A stretch of 57,620 nucleotides of DNA from JAKJEP01 sp964580995 (GTDB lineage Bacteria; Planctomycetota; Phycisphaerae; Sedimentisphaerales; SM23-30), in NCBI GenBank assembly GCA_964580995.1, contig CAZOMV010000025.1, positions 1 through 57,620 on the forward strand. Reading direction: 5' to 3'. Below are positions 8,675 through 17,744 of this stretch, one piece after another. The notes under the pieces were generated by a model. That model was not told the DNA's origin. It did no database searches and was given only the letters and a program-made list of their open reading frames with translations. Numbering within the stretch: the stretch's first letter is position 1; every line of letters begins with the position of its first letter. A program made the position numbers and the translations under genes.

Positions 8675-9280
8675 TTACTTTCCCGCTTTTACCTTCTCAT
8701 AATCCTTATCCAGATTTTCCAATATCTCCGCCGTCAAATCCAGGGTCGGGGCGCTATACAGAATCCGGCGGGATCGTATCATGCTCAGCAAATCATCCAG
8801 ATTCCGCTGGCGAACCGACATTTCGTCCTTGTTCAAAACCAGAGTAAGCCCTTTTTGACGGGCCATCCGGTTCACCTCATCCAGAAATTTCTGATATAAG
8901 GTTTCGGTCCAGACCTGGGTATCGGTCTCCAGCGACTTCATCTGGCCTTTCTCATACGCTTCCTTCAGCGCCATCTTATTAAACCATTCCTGCATCCGGG
9001 CAATGGACTCCTGGCTGCCCGGCTTGAGAACATTTTCCAGCTCGTTGCGAATATCATTCGCCTCGGTTTCCAGTTCCTTCAATTTCGCCTTGATTTCCTG
9101 CTGCTTGAGCTCAATGGACTTTTCCCGATCCAGATTTTCCTGGCATTCGGTCAAGACTTTGGAAACATTCACCACCCCGATTTTCAGCGGGCCGGGCACC
9201 TCGGTGGATTCCTGTGCCAGACTCAATCGATACCCGAAAACCCCCAATAAAACCACCAGCATCCATGTCGTCTTTTTCAT
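8675..9280 (-). CDS. OmpH/Skp-family periplasmic chaperone
   Basis: A 201-aa protein with a signal peptide (MKKTTWMLVVLLGVFGYRLSLA). KIGVVNVSKVLTECQENL follows, the start of the Skp/OmpH fold. A long charged helical stretch (about 60-125, many Glu, Lys and Leu) would form the tentacles, and the C-terminal segment reads LTLVLNKDEM. Skp holds unfolded outer-membrane proteins in the periplasm and hands them to BamA. The position directly between bamA and lpxD is the classical one, which supports the call beyond the modest sequence conservation. Confidence 0.88.
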   Translation of the reverse strand: MKKTTWMLVVLLGVFGYRLSLAQESTEVPGPLKIGVVNVSKVLTECQENLDREKSIELKQQEIKAKLKELETEANDIRNELENVLKPGSQESIARMQEWFNKMALKEAYEKGQMKSLETDTQVWTETLYQKFLDEVNRMARQKGLTLVLNKDEMSVRQRNLDDLLSMIRSRRILYSAPTLDLTAEILENLDKDYEKVKAGK

Positions 9281-9342
9281 GATTCACTTCCTTACTCAGA
9301 TTATAAGCTTTTGAACGGATCGTTCCTTCCTGTAACGGTTAC

Positions 9343-11778
9343 TTAAAAATTCACACCGAACGAAAAACTGAATATTTCCTTATCATCCTCATCGTCAAAA
9401 TAAATCGGGAATCCAAAATCAAAATTCATCGGTACCATCTGGAACAACTGGGGAATGACCAGCTCGAGTCCAAAACCCACCGTCACACGATATCGGCCTT
9501 CGCTCACCGTGCCCGTATCACAGAACAATTTGCCAAAAAGGATTTCTTCATACAACGGATGGGTCAATTCCGTACCTATCAGAATCAGCGATTCACTTCC
9601 AATCGGATCGTGATGTTTGCCGTCGCGCGGGCTGACCCCGCGATAATCGAAGCCGCGCAGCGAGCCGATACCGCCGGCGTAATACCGCTCAAACACCGGG
9701 GCGTCGCCGACAATCTGGCTGCCGCGAATCTGGCCGGCCAGCACCGTCTTCCGCTCGGTAATATCCTCGTAAATCGTGTGGTAGGCCGTAATACCGGAAC
9801 TGGCCGCCCCAAACGTAAAGTCGCCGCCCATCGCCCCGTACTGTTCCCAACTGATATTAAACTTATACCCCTCACTCGGCCGGAACAAATTGTCCGTGGT
9901 ATCGCGGCCGATACCGAATTTAATACTCGTCAGAAAATTGCTCCCCTCGACATCCTGTACATCCTGGGGGGCAACCACTTCCCGATACCGGTCAATCTCC
10001 ACTCCATTAGGATCCCGGACAATCACCCGGTCCGTATCCAGGTCCGTGACACGAACCTCTTCCACCCGAAAACCGATTTCCGCACTCCAGTCGTTGTCGA
10101 ACCGGCGTCCCAGAGAAACGATCCCACCCAGCCGGCGCTCCAGATACGACTCCCGCCACCGCCGGAACAGGAACAAGCTGGTGTCCAGATAATAAGGCTG
10201 ATCCAGCAAATACGGCTCATGGAAACGCAGCCGGGCGCGGGTCATTTCCGTTCCCGGTTCAAAATCCAGCCGCAGCCGCTGCCCGCCGCCAATAAAGGCA
10301 TCCCCGCCGAACAATTCGCTCAGGGTAGCGGGCCATCTGCCAATATCGAAGTTTCGCTGCTCAATGGAAAATTGCCCCAACACCCCGCTATTGGTATCCA
10401 CTCCCACACCAAAAAGAATCAAACCCGTTCGGCCTTCTTTTACCTCGACCAGGGCATCCCGGCTGGTGGGTTCCTCGCCGATCGGCTGAATATCGATACT
10501 CTCAAAATACCCCCGGCTTTCCAGCCGTTTTTTGCCTTTATCCCGCGCCTCGGTATTGTATATGCCGCCCGGCAAAAAACCAAAATGGTCGAAATCACGG
10601 CGAATCACCTTGTCCTGGCTCTGATGATTCCCCTGGATAATCACCCGGCCCAGATCAAATTTGCCGTTTTCACGAATGCCCACAACCGCGATCGCCTCCC
10701 CTTCCCGGTCGGTGTATTCCGTCTCGATATTGACATTCGTATAAATATAGCCTTCCCGCCCATACGTGTTTTTCACACTCCGTTCGGTAAGGGTTCGGCT
10801 GTCTTTGGTAAACACGTCCCCAGGCTCCAGCTTGATTTCGTCGATCAGTTTTTCATGCGAGAAATTGGTATTGCCTTCAAAACGAATCTCCGCCACCCGG
10901 TATTGCGCCCCTTCTTCAATCATAAACGTAACCGTCGCCCGGGTTTTCTCTTCGTTGAAATCCGTGATCGAAAAAACCCGCGCATCTAAAAATCCCTTGT
11001 CATGATAATAAGCGGCCAGGGCATATTCATCCTGCTTCAACTGGGTATCATCCAGCCGCCCTTTGACAAAAATCGGAAAATAACTCTTCGTTTTGATCTT
11101 GCTTTTGAGCTTTCGGGCCGGCAGGGAATGGTTCCCCTCAAACCGGACCTTCTTGATTCGCAGACGCGGACCTTCCACAATCACATAAACGACCTGGTTT
11201 TCTTTTTGCAGCAGTTCTTCATTGATCTCCACGGTCGCATAATAATACCCCTTCTCATGATAAAACTTTGCCAGCGAATCGGCGCCCGTATGCACCAGAT
11301 AATAATCCAGAAAATCCCCGGACTTGAAATCCAGCTTTTTTACCAGTTCCTTTTCCTTGAGTTTTTTGTTGCCCAGAAAAGTCACCGAGGCAATGGGAGT
11401 GGTTTCCCGGATGGTAAAAATCAAATCCACCTGGTCGCCCTGCCGCACCATTTTCCACTGGACATCCCGAATCTGCGGCATCAAAAGAATCCGGCGTGCA
11501 TCTTCCCCCGCCAGGCTCTCCTCATAGACCGCTCCGGAACGGCTCCGGACATTGTTCATGATGGTACTGACGCTTACTTTGTCGTTGCCCTCAATCGAAA
11601 CCTGACGAATCCGGGTTCCCGGCGCTGCCGGCTGGGGGGTGTCCTGCCCCTGCACAGCCGATGACAAAACGAACCAGACAAAAAACAGCGCCAGACAAAT
11701 CCCCTGGTGTTCACGCCAGCATCGCCGCGGCCCGATCGCCCATCGGGGTTTCCCATTCCACCTGTTGTTGATTCGCAA
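9343..11778 (-). CDS. bamA: Outer membrane protein assembly factor BamA
   Basis: This 811-aa Omp85 protein inserts beta-barrels into the outer membrane. The N-terminus is a signal sequence (LALFFVWFVLSSAVQG, about 30-45). POTRA repeats follow to about residue 430 (for example RIRQVSIEGNDKVS and YRVAEIRFEGNTNFS), then a 16-strand barrel region. That region includes the family motif FERYYAGGIGSLRGFDYRG (the RGF loop) and ends in Phe (SFSFGVNF), as expected for a barrel. No ATG is available near the start. A TTG at 11778, with AGGAG 7 bases upstream, is the best start. It precedes skp and lpxD and follows dnaB by about 50 bp. Confidence 0.96.
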   Translation of the reverse strand: MRINNRWNGKPRWAIGPRRCWREHQGICLALFFVWFVLSSAVQGQDTPQPAAPGTRIRQVSIEGNDKVSVSTIMNNVRSRSGAVYEESLAGEDARRILLMPQIRDVQWKMVRQGDQVDLIFTIRETTPIASVTFLGNKKLKEKELVKKLDFKSGDFLDYYLVHTGADSLAKFYHEKGYYYATVEINEELLQKENQVVYVIVEGPRLRIKKVRFEGNHSLPARKLKSKIKTKSYFPIFVKGRLDDTQLKQDEYALAAYYHDKGFLDARVFSITDFNEEKTRATVTFMIEEGAQYRVAEIRFEGNTNFSHEKLIDEIKLEPGDVFTKDSRTLTERSVKNTYGREGYIYTNVNIETEYTDREGEAIAVVGIRENGKFDLGRVIIQGNHQSQDKVIRRDFDHFGFLPGGIYNTEARDKGKKRLESRGYFESIDIQPIGEEPTSRDALVEVKEGRTGLILFGVGVDTNSGVLGQFSIEQRNFDIGRWPATLSELFGGDAFIGGGQRLRLDFEPGTEMTRARLRFHEPYLLDQPYYLDTSLFLFRRWRESYLERRLGGIVSLGRRFDNDWSAEIGFRVEEVRVTDLDTDRVIVRDPNGVEIDRYREVVAPQDVQDVEGSNFLTSIKFGIGRDTTDNLFRPSEGYKFNISWEQYGAMGGDFTFGAASSGITAYHTIYEDITERKTVLAGQIRGSQIVGDAPVFERYYAGGIGSLRGFDYRGVSPRDGKHHDPIGSESLILIGTELTHPLYEEILFGKLFCDTGTVSEGRYRVTVGFGLELVIPQLFQMVPMNFDFGFPIYFDDEDDKEIFSFSFGVNF

Positions 11779-11826
11779 GTCTGTCTCCTTACTGTTGTTC
11801 TGCCATCGGATAGGAGTATCTAACCC

Positions 11827-13221
11827 TTAAAAGGGTTCTGGCGCATGCGACAAGGTTTCAAACCGTGTCCATTGCTTATGCCACATCAACTGGATCGTAC
11901 CGGTTGGCCCGTTTCGCTGCTTGGCCACGATTACTTCTGCCATGTTGCTCTGCTCATAATCCGGCTCATTATGGTAATAATCTTCCCGGTGGAGCAGCAT
12001 GACCACATCGGCGTCCTGTTCGATATTGCCGCTTTCCCGCAAATCGCTCATGCGGGGGCGGTGTCCTTCGCGGCCTTCCGGAGACCGGTTCAACTGCGAC
12101 ATCACCACCACCGGAACACTCAACTCCCGGGCCAGGGCTTTCAGGTGGCGGGAGATAATACCCACTTCCAATTGACGCGATTCGGCACCGGGAACATGCA
12201 TCAACTGTAAATAATCGATCACCACCCCCTGAATATCATACTGCAATTTCAGCCTCCGGGCCTTGGCACGAAGTTCCAGCGGCGTCAGGCTGGGCGTGTC
12301 ATCCACATAAATCGGCGCTTCCGACAGCGGGCCGGAGGTCATACATAATTTTTCATATTCCGATTCGGTCAAGATCCCCTGCCGCAGCCGGTGCGAATCG
12401 ATATGGCCGCGGCCGCACAACATACGTTCCGCCAACTGCTGGGATCCCATTTCCAGCGAAAATATCGCCACGGGAATATGGTTATCGGCGCCAATGTGTT
12501 CGGCAATATTCAAACCCAAAGCTGTTTTTCCCATACTGGGCCGGGCCGCCACTACAATCATTTCACCCGGCTGCAAGCCACTGGTTAATTCATCCAGTTC
12601 CATATACCCGGTCGGCAGACCGGTGACCACCGAGGCATTGCCGCTGCGCTTGTCGATCATCTCGAAAGTCTTGGTCATGATCTCCCGCATCGGCAGTGCA
12701 TGACCGACAATCTTCTGCTGCGTCACCTCAAAAATCCGCTGCTCCGCATGGTCCATGATTTCCGAAACTTCGCCGCGGCCTTCAAAGGCCTGAATCGTCA
12801 ATTCGCTGGCAGCACTGATTAAACTTCGTAAAAGATATTTATCGCGCACGATCTGGGCGTAATACACCGCGTTGGCCGCCGAGGGAACGCTGTCCACCAG
12901 GCGCACCAGCGACTCTACCCCCCCCACCTCTTCCAACTGGCCGCGCTGGCGGAGTTCATCGCGCAACAACACCAGATCCACCGGCTTGTTCTGCTCATAC
13001 AGACTGATCAATGCGTCAAAAATCAGTTGGTGATCATGCCGGTAAAAACGATCCGCACGAACGATCGGAATAATCTCACCGATGCAATCCTTGTCCAGGA
13101 CCATCGAGCCCAGCAGAGACATCTCCGCTTCCAAAGACTGGGGCGGAATTCGCTGGAGCAGATTCGTGTCCGTCGATTCCATGTTATTCGCCGTCGGCTG
13201 GGTCTGCCCCTTCTTGGCCAT
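11827..13221 (-). CDS. dnaB: Replicative DNA helicase DnaB
   Basis: DnaB is the hexameric 5'-3' fork helicase. The N-terminal domain begins RIPPQSLEAEMSLLGSMVLD. The RecA-like domain has Walker A ARPSMGKTALGLN, Walker B-like VVIDYLQLM and the typical MSQLNRSPEGREGHRPRMSDLRESG. Length is about 464 aa. Start choice is uncertain. The ATG at 13221 lies 9 bases after GGAGG, the ATG at 13230 abuts that site, and a third ATG at 13182 starts just after the rplI stop. The first overlaps rplI by 38 bp. A gene order of rpsF-ssb-rpsR-rplI-dnaB is widespread, so the context agrees. Confidence 0.95.
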   Translation of the reverse strand: MAKKGQTQPTANNMESTDTNLLQRIPPQSLEAEMSLLGSMVLDKDCIGEIIPIVRADRFYRHDHQLIFDALISLYEQNKPVDLVLLRDELRQRGQLEEVGGVESLVRLVDSVPSAANAVYYAQIVRDKYLLRSLISAASELTIQAFEGRGEVSEIMDHAEQRIFEVTQQKIVGHALPMREIMTKTFEMIDKRSGNASVVTGLPTGYMELDELTSGLQPGEMIVVAARPSMGKTALGLNIAEHIGADNHIPVAIFSLEMGSQQLAERMLCGRGHIDSHRLRQGILTESEYEKLCMTSGPLSEAPIYVDDTPSLTPLELRAKARRLKLQYDIQGVVIDYLQLMHVPGAESRQLEVGIISRHLKALARELSVPVVVMSQLNRSPEGREGHRPRMSDLRESGNIEQDADVVMLLHREDYYHNEPDYEQSNMAEVIVAKQRNGPTGTIQLMWHKQWTRFETLSHAPEPF

Positions 13222-13675
13222 TGCCTGCATCCTCCGGCTTGATGATTGCCACCTTCACCGTGGCCTCGATCTCCTGACCCAAATTCAATTTGACGTCATA
13301 ACTGCCTAAGGCGCGCAAATGCCCTTCCAGAACCACAAAAGCCGGCTTGATTTCAAAGCCTTTTTCCTGCAAGGCCTTGGCGATTTCCACCCCGCCCACC
13401 GATCCGAACAAATTACCCTGTTCATTGGCCAGGACCGAAATGGTGATCTCGGCTCCCCCCACTTTCTCGGCCAGTTTCAAAATCTCTTGCCGGGCCAGAC
13501 GGCGGATTTCCGCCTGACGGACCCGCTCCTTCTCGATCGCTTTGACATTGCTTGCCGTGGGCTCTACCGCCAATCCCTGCGGAATCAGGTAATTGCGGGC
13601 ATAACCGGCCTTGACCTCCACGACATCTCCAAAATGACCTAATTTGGCAACATCCTTATGCAACAGCAACTTCAT
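13184..13675 (-). CDS. rplI: 50S ribosomal protein L9
   Basis: L9 is a two-domain protein of the large subunit near the L1 stalk. The N-terminal domain (MKLLLHKDVAKLGHFGDVVE, then GYARNYLIPQGLA) is followed by a long helix (about 45-75) and the C-terminal domain ending DVKLNLGQEIEATVKVAI. An extra acidic tail of about 15 residues overlaps dnaB. The ATG at 13675 is preferred over a TTG six bases earlier, because AGGAG stands 8 bases before the ATG and the protein then starts like its family. Confidence 0.96.
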   Translation of the reverse strand: MKLLLHKDVAKLGHFGDVVEVKAGYARNYLIPQGLAVEPTASNVKAIEKERVRQAEIRRLARQEILKLAEKVGGAEITISVLANEQGNLFGSVGGVEIAKALQEKGFEIKPAFVVLEGHLRALGSYDVKLNLGQEIEATVKVAIIKPEDAGNGQEGADPADGE

Positions 13676-13798
13676 AATCAACTCTCCTCAACAGAGAAAA
13701 TACGATTCTCGACTTACTTTTACAAAACACAAATCCAGACGCCGATCCGCCGTCCCTCCGGCCCCAGCCGCAGGAATTCTCCGGAACGCTCGATCTGG

Positions 13799-14050
13799 TC
13801 AACTTACGAACGGCAGCAAAGCCATATAACGGGCACGCTTTACTGCGTTCTGTACTTTTCGCTGGCAGCCGGCACAATTCCCGCTGCGCTTGCGGGAAAA
13901 AATCTTGCCCCGCTGCGTCAACAGCTTCTGCAATACTTCGACATCCTTATAATCAATATACTCTACCTTATCCCGACAGAATCGGCATTCGGTATTCTCG
14001 CGAACGGTTCGCACCATTCGAGGGCTTCTCGGTTTATTTCTCTGTTGCAC
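13799..14050 (-). CDS. rpsR: 30S ribosomal protein S18, zinc-binding (C+) form
   Basis: S18 binds S6 on the platform of the small subunit. The conserved C-terminal part reads GKIFSRKRSGNCAGCQRKVQ then ARYMALLPF. Two cysteine pairs are visible (TECRFC and NCAGC), the pattern of a zinc-ribbon C+ S18 rather than the cysteine-poor form. The GTG at 14050 is chosen because GGAGG lies 5 bases before it; an ATG four codons earlier overlaps that ribosome site. It lies between ssb and rplI. Confidence 0.92.
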   Translation of the reverse strand: MQQRNKPRSPRMVRTVRENTECRFCRDKVEYIDYKDVEVLQKLLTQRGKIFSRKRSGNCAGCQRKVQNAVKRARYMALLPFVS

Positions 14051-14117
14051 TCTAACCTCCATAAGGTTTAAAAAGTCGTTGGCTCCAGCCGCAGAGCGGC
14101 CGGATTCTGGTTACTCA

Positions 14118-14534
14118 TTAAAACGGAATATCATCATCTTTGGAGCCGGTTCCTGCCTGCGCCGCGGGGGCTCCGCCGCTCGGGGCAGCGCTTTCGCCCG
14201 CTCCGCGAGAATCGACAAATACAAAAGTCTCCACCGTAATCCGGTGCTTGGACCGCTTGCTGCCGTCCTGCGCTTCCCACTGATCGAAATCCAGCCGGCC
14301 TTCCACCATCAGGGGCCGGCCTTTCTTGCAATATTTGCTGATCGTTTCGGCAGTCCGTCCATAGGCCCGGCAATCGATAAAACACGTCTCTTCCCGCTGG
14401 GTTCCATCTGTTCCGCTCCAGCGGCGATTACTGGCCAAACCAAATTCCACCACCGGCGTATTGCTGGGCAAATAGGTCAACTGGGGATCACGCGTCAAAT
14501 TGCCTATCATGATTACTTTATTGTAACTTGCCAT
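14118..14534 (-). CDS. ssb: Single-stranded DNA-binding protein
   Basis: SSB coats single-stranded DNA and recruits repair and replication proteins. The OB fold spans about residues 1-110 (MASYNKVIMIGNLTRDPQL, then SKHRITVETFVFVD). A low-complexity Gly/Ala/Ser linker and the canonical acidic tip DDDIPF follow. Length is 138 aa from the ATG at 14534, which has AGGAGA upstream. The frame runs 15 codons further upstream but that part is not conserved-looking. rpsF lies upstream and rpsR downstream, a conserved trio. Confidence 0.96.
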   Translation of the reverse strand: MASYNKVIMIGNLTRDPQLTYLPSNTPVVEFGLASNRRWSGTDGTQREETCFIDCRAYGRTAETISKYCKKGRPLMVEGRLDFDQWEAQDGSKRSKHRITVETFVFVDSRGAGESAAPSGGAPAAQAGTGSKDDDIPF

Positions 14535-14623
14535 AGGATCTCTCCTTCTGGTTCGAATAGCCGATCCGTGCCTTCCCATAGCCCGTCAACCGGGCGGGCC
14601 GGCCGCCGTCTCTGCCATTCGAA

Positions 14624-15127
14624 CTACAATATGCTTTTGCCTTTCGATACCGGCCTGGGCTGGTTTTCTTCGGCTTCGATCTCGATCGCGTCAAAATCAG
14701 GAACTTCTGCTTCCACTTCGGACTCCGCTTCCACAGCCGGGTCATCCTCGGACTGGACAGACTCCCGATCTTCCCGTTCTGCATTCAGCATCGAAGGAGT
14801 AGGCTGTTCCATCTGCTCGTCCGTTATCTGATCGCGCCGTAATACCATCGCCCTCAGGAACAGCTCATTCAACCGGATATCGCGCTCCAGAGCGCTGATC
14901 TTCGCAGGCAGCGCCCGGAAATATCCCAGAATGTACATGCCCCGCTTCTGACCGGCTATCTCATAGCACAAGCGGCGTTCATCCCATTTTTTGATACTAA
15001 TCACTTCCGCATCGGCTCGTTGAAAAACCAGATCTATCGCGGACAGAACCTCGTCCCAACGGTTACTGGCCACTGCGGAATCTACCAAAAACATTGCTTC
15101 ATAGGTACGCTTGACACCGTTGGTCAA
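14624..15127 (-). CDS. rpsF: 30S ribosomal protein S6 with acidic C-terminal extension
   Basis: S6 pairs with S18 in the 30S platform. Residues 6-100 match the ferredoxin-like S6 fold (KRTYEAMFLVDS, IKKWDERRLCYEIAGQKRGMY, NELFLRAMVLRRDQ). A tail of about 65 residues follows that is rich in Glu, Asp and Ser, much longer than in E. coli, where glutamates are added after translation. The start is TTG at 15127, with GGAGG 7 bases upstream; no better ATG exists nearby. Confidence 0.94.
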   Translation of the reverse strand: MTNGVKRTYEAMFLVDSAVASNRWDEVLSAIDLVFQRADAEVISIKKWDERRLCYEIAGQKRGMYILGYFRALPAKISALERDIRLNELFLRAMVLRRDQITDEQMEQPTPSMLNAEREDRESVQSEDDPAVEAESEVEAEVPDFDAIEIEAEENQPRPVSKGKSIL

Positions 15128-15224
15128 CGGTACACCTCCTGCACTTCCCAGTGCGAAAAAGCTGTCATAAATCGATTCGAATACATACGACTACATCCGA
15201 AACCGCCGATTCCTCGCCGGTCTG

Positions 15225-15794
15225 TTAGTTTGGTTCCAAAACATTGAACTTATTCATGGCCGCTTCCATTCCTTCGGCCACCCAGCATTCCACCGCCGAT
15301 ACCGCTCGCGGCAGCACCGGCTTAAGTTCCGCCGCTTCCGGCTCCGTAAAATCGCTCAATACATAATTCACCGCATCGCCATACCGCGGAGAACCGATGC
15401 CGATTCGCAATCGGCTGACTGACAAGCTGCCCAGCTTGTTCAGCACATCCTGCAAACCATTGTGGCCGCCGGAAGTCCCCTGGCTACGCAGACGAAGCTG
15501 ACCCAACGACAGGGCCATATCATCCAGCACCACCAGGATATCCTGCAAATCAACCTTATAAAAACTCGCCGCTTCCACTACACTCTCACCGCTGCGATTC
15601 ATAAACGTCTGCGGCTTTAATAATATCACCTTCTCCGTTCCAAACATCCCGCTGCCGCATAATGCGCGATGTTTCCGGCGACCCAGGTCTATTTCCCAGC
15701 GATTCGCCAACCGGTCCACTACAAAAAAACCAACATTATGCCGGGTTTGGGTATATTCTGCTCCGGGATTGCCCAGACCTGCTATTAATTTCAT
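15225..15794 (-). CDS. pth: Peptidyl-tRNA hydrolase
   Basis: Pth releases peptides from stalled peptidyl-tRNA so the tRNA can be reused. The 189-aa protein starts MKLIAGLGNPGAEYTQTRHN with catalytic His19. It carries FMNRSGESV, DDMALSLGQLRLR and SGGHNGLQDVLNKLG with the conserved Asn and Asp. It lies between rplY and rpsF, a frequent arrangement (prs-rplY-pth). Confidence 0.96.
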   Translation of the reverse strand: MKLIAGLGNPGAEYTQTRHNVGFFVVDRLANRWEIDLGRRKHRALCGSGMFGTEKVILLKPQTFMNRSGESVVEAASFYKVDLQDILVVLDDMALSLGQLRLRSQGTSGGHNGLQDVLNKLGSLSVSRLRIGIGSPRYGDAVNYVLSDFTEPEAAELKPVLPRAVSAVECWVAEGMEAAMNKFNVLEPN

Positions 15795-15865
15795 CCGGCT
15801 CCGGTTCCCTTACACATTGATTCCATTGTCCAGACTAAAAAAGAATGCCCGCCGGCACCATCGGA

Positions 15866-16504
15866 TTATTCGGATTCTCCTTCTTTGGGTTCCCGGGCGG
15901 TAATCACTTCCGGTTCTACACCTTCGGCCACTTCCGGCGTTACTTCTTCCACTTCCTCGCCCTTGGCTCGCACGATCGCCACCAACGCGTCCGGATCGGT
16001 GACCAGTTTCGTGCCCGCGGGAAGTTCCAAATCCTTCGCCAGCAAATGCTGGCCCAGTTTCAACTCGCCAACCTTCACGCGAATGCTTTCCGGTATGCTG
16101 GTTACCAGACATTCCAGTTCCACATCCACCATCGCCTGTTCCAGAATCCCGCCTTCGGTCACACCAACGGGAATCCCCTTCAGTTCCACGGACACCGTCA
16201 CCTGAACTCGTTCGTCCAGATTCACACGGGCCAGATCCACATGAACATACTTGTCGCCCATATAATCGTACTGAACATCTTTCACCAGCAGTTTTTCCTG
16301 CTTGCCGTCCAGTTCGATATCCAGCAACCGGTGATGATGCTGCAATTCCAATGCAAAATCATGATAATCCAGTTGAATCGACACAGGTTCCTGCTTATGG
16401 CCATATATGATGGCTGGCAATAATCCCTGAGATCGTATCTTCCGGGACATACGACTGCCCACTTGCTCACGTTTTTTCGCCTTCAAAACCAATGCTTGTT
16501 CCAT
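15866..16504 (-). CDS. rplY: 50S ribosomal protein L25, Ctc-type (two-domain)
   Basis: This 5S rRNA-binding protein has the N-terminal L25 domain (about 1-92: LKAKKREQVGSRMSRKIRSQ, then GLLPAIIYGHKQEPVSIQLD) and the C-terminal TL5/Ctc beta domain (about 95-185: VTVSVELKGIPVGVTEGGIL, LELPAGTKLVTDPDALVAIV). A Glu-rich tail follows. The 212-aa length fits the general-stress Ctc form rather than the short E. coli protein. It begins 12 bp downstream of prs. Confidence 0.95.
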   Translation of the reverse strand: MEQALVLKAKKREQVGSRMSRKIRSQGLLPAIIYGHKQEPVSIQLDYHDFALELQHHHRLLDIELDGKQEKLLVKDVQYDYMGDKYVHVDLARVNLDERVQVTVSVELKGIPVGVTEGGILEQAMVDVELECLVTSIPESIRVKVGELKLGQHLLAKDLELPAGTKLVTDPDALVAIVRAKGEEVEEVTPEVAEGVEPEVITAREPKEGESE

Positions 16505-16516
16505 TACAAACCTCTA

Positions 16517-17470
16517 TTAAAAACTTTCAAATATAGCACTTACCGATCTATTCTGGTGAATTCGGATGATCGCTTCGCCTAACAAATTGGCAACCGATAC
16601 CACCTTTAACTTCTCTAACTCCCCCGCTTCCCGGCTCAAGGGGATCGTATCTGCCACGACAATTTCATCGATCGGAGCTTCATTGAGCCGTTCGATCGCC
16701 GGCGCGGCAAAAATTCCGTGCGTAGCCCCCACGCGAACGCTTTTCGCTCCTTTTTCCTTTACCAGCCGGGCGGCAGAACATATGGTGCCGGCAGTAGTTA
16801 TCATATCATCGAACATCAGCACATGCTTGTCCTTGACATCGCCGATGATCCGAACCGCTTCCGCCTGGCTGCCGCTGACGCGCCGCTTATCGATCACTGC
16901 CAGCTCTCCCCCCAAATCCTGGGCATATATCTTGGCGGTCTTCACATTTCCTACATCCGGGGAAACCAGCACTTTATCCTGTAAATCCAGTTTCCTAAAA
17001 TACTTAACTAAAACCGGCTCCGCCTTTAGATGATCCAGCGGAATATCAAAAAAGCCCTGTACCTGTTCGGCGTGCAAATCTACCGTCAACACCCGATCCG
17101 CCCGGGCCGTCGTGATCAGATTCGCCACCAGCTTGGCGCTGATGGGGGTCCGGCCCTCGCTTTTACGATCCTGACGGGCATAACCGAAATACGGCAATAC
17201 CGCTGTAATTCGAAGCGCCGAAGCACGATGCAAGCAATCCAGAAAAATCAAAAGCTCCATCAGATTGTTGTTTACCGGCGGGCAGGTAGATTGAACCACA
17301 AAACAGTCACGGCCCCGGACATCCTGTTCCAGCTTAACCAGCGTCTCGCCATCTGGAAAAGGCTCGATCTTGGTCTTGCCGACCGGAATACGGACATAAT
17401 CGCAAATCTTTTGCGTAAGATTCGGATTGGCACTGCCGCTAAATACAATTAAGTTGTTTTCTGGTTCCAT
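16517..17470 (-). CDS. prs: Ribose-phosphate pyrophosphokinase
   Basis: Prs makes PRPP from ribose 5-phosphate and ATP for nucleotide, His and Trp synthesis. It is 317 aa. Signatures are FSGSANPNLTQKICDYV at the N-terminus, the metal/ATP region DLHAEQVQGFFDIPLDHL, the flexible-loop KRRVSG, and the PRPP-binding HVLMFDDMITTAGTI (about 215-230). It is the first protein gene after tRNA-Gln in the minus-strand run and probably shares the promoter at 17745-17772. Confidence 0.96.
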   Translation of the reverse strand: MEPENNLIVFSGSANPNLTQKICDYVRIPVGKTKIEPFPDGETLVKLEQDVRGRDCFVVQSTCPPVNNNLMELLIFLDCLHRASALRITAVLPYFGYARQDRKSEGRTPISAKLVANLITTARADRVLTVDLHAEQVQGFFDIPLDHLKAEPVLVKYFRKLDLQDKVLVSPDVGNVKTAKIYAQDLGGELAVIDKRRVSGSQAEAVRIIGDVKDKHVLMFDDMITTAGTICSAARLVKEKGAKSVRVGATHGIFAAPAIERLNEAPIDEIVVADTIPLSREAGELEKLKVVSVANLLGEAIIRIHQNRSVSAIFESF

Positions 17471-17506
17471 TTTTTGTTATTAACTTTTTTACTTACCATT
17501 TCTTAA

Positions 17507-17578
17507 CTACCCGGCCAGGACTCGAACCTGGAATGCAAGTACCAAAAACTCGTGTGTTACCAATTACACCACCGGGTA
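17507..17578 (-). tRNA. tRNA-Gln (anticodon UUG)
   Basis: The minus strand folds as a 72-nt cloverleaf. The acceptor stem is TACCCGG with CCGGGTA, the D stem GTGT with ACAC, the anticodon stem CGAGT with ACTTG, and the loop TTTTGGT gives anticodon TTG. The T arm is CCAGG-TTCGAGT-CCTGG. The discriminator base is G, as expected for tRNA-Gln. CCA is not encoded. It sits 36 bp upstream of prs. Confidence 0.93.
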
Positions 17579-17606
17579 ATATTTACTTTATTTTACCAGT
17601 TATCTT

Positions 17607-17738
17607 GTTGCCTGTCGGACTAGCCGCGTTTGGGTATCTTTTACCCATGCTGGACCCTGCCGGAGGCTTGAGCTGAATACACCGCGTCACTTCAGCCCCT
17701 TGCACGAACCATCATGCGGCCCCGTGCGGCAAGGCAAA
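17607..17738 (-). ncRNA. Candidate structured small RNA upstream of tRNA-Gln
   Basis: A promoter at 17745-17772 would start transcription near 17738, exactly where a closing stem begins. TTGCCT (17737-17732) pairs with AGGCAA (17613-17608), and GGCCGC pairs with GCGGC further in. Inside are a hairpin GCTGAA/TTCAGC and a hairpin GGGTA/TACCC. No convincing reading frame covers it. It lacks the GGAAGGAAGC core of SRP RNA and the tmRNA tag and tRNA-like ends. A 6S-like RNA is possible but unproven. No terminator separates it from tRNA-Gln, so it may be cut from a longer transcript. Confidence 0.45.
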
Positions 17739-17744
17739 AAAGGG

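Noticed and set aside
9559..10989. Plus-strand open frame of 476 codons
   Set aside because: It lies wholly inside bamA on the opposite strand, with low-complexity content and no ribosome site.
17607..17738. SRP RNA, tmRNA or RNase P RNA
   Set aside because: It lacks the SRP GGAAGGAAGC core and the tmRNA tRNA-like ends, and it is too short for RNase P RNA.
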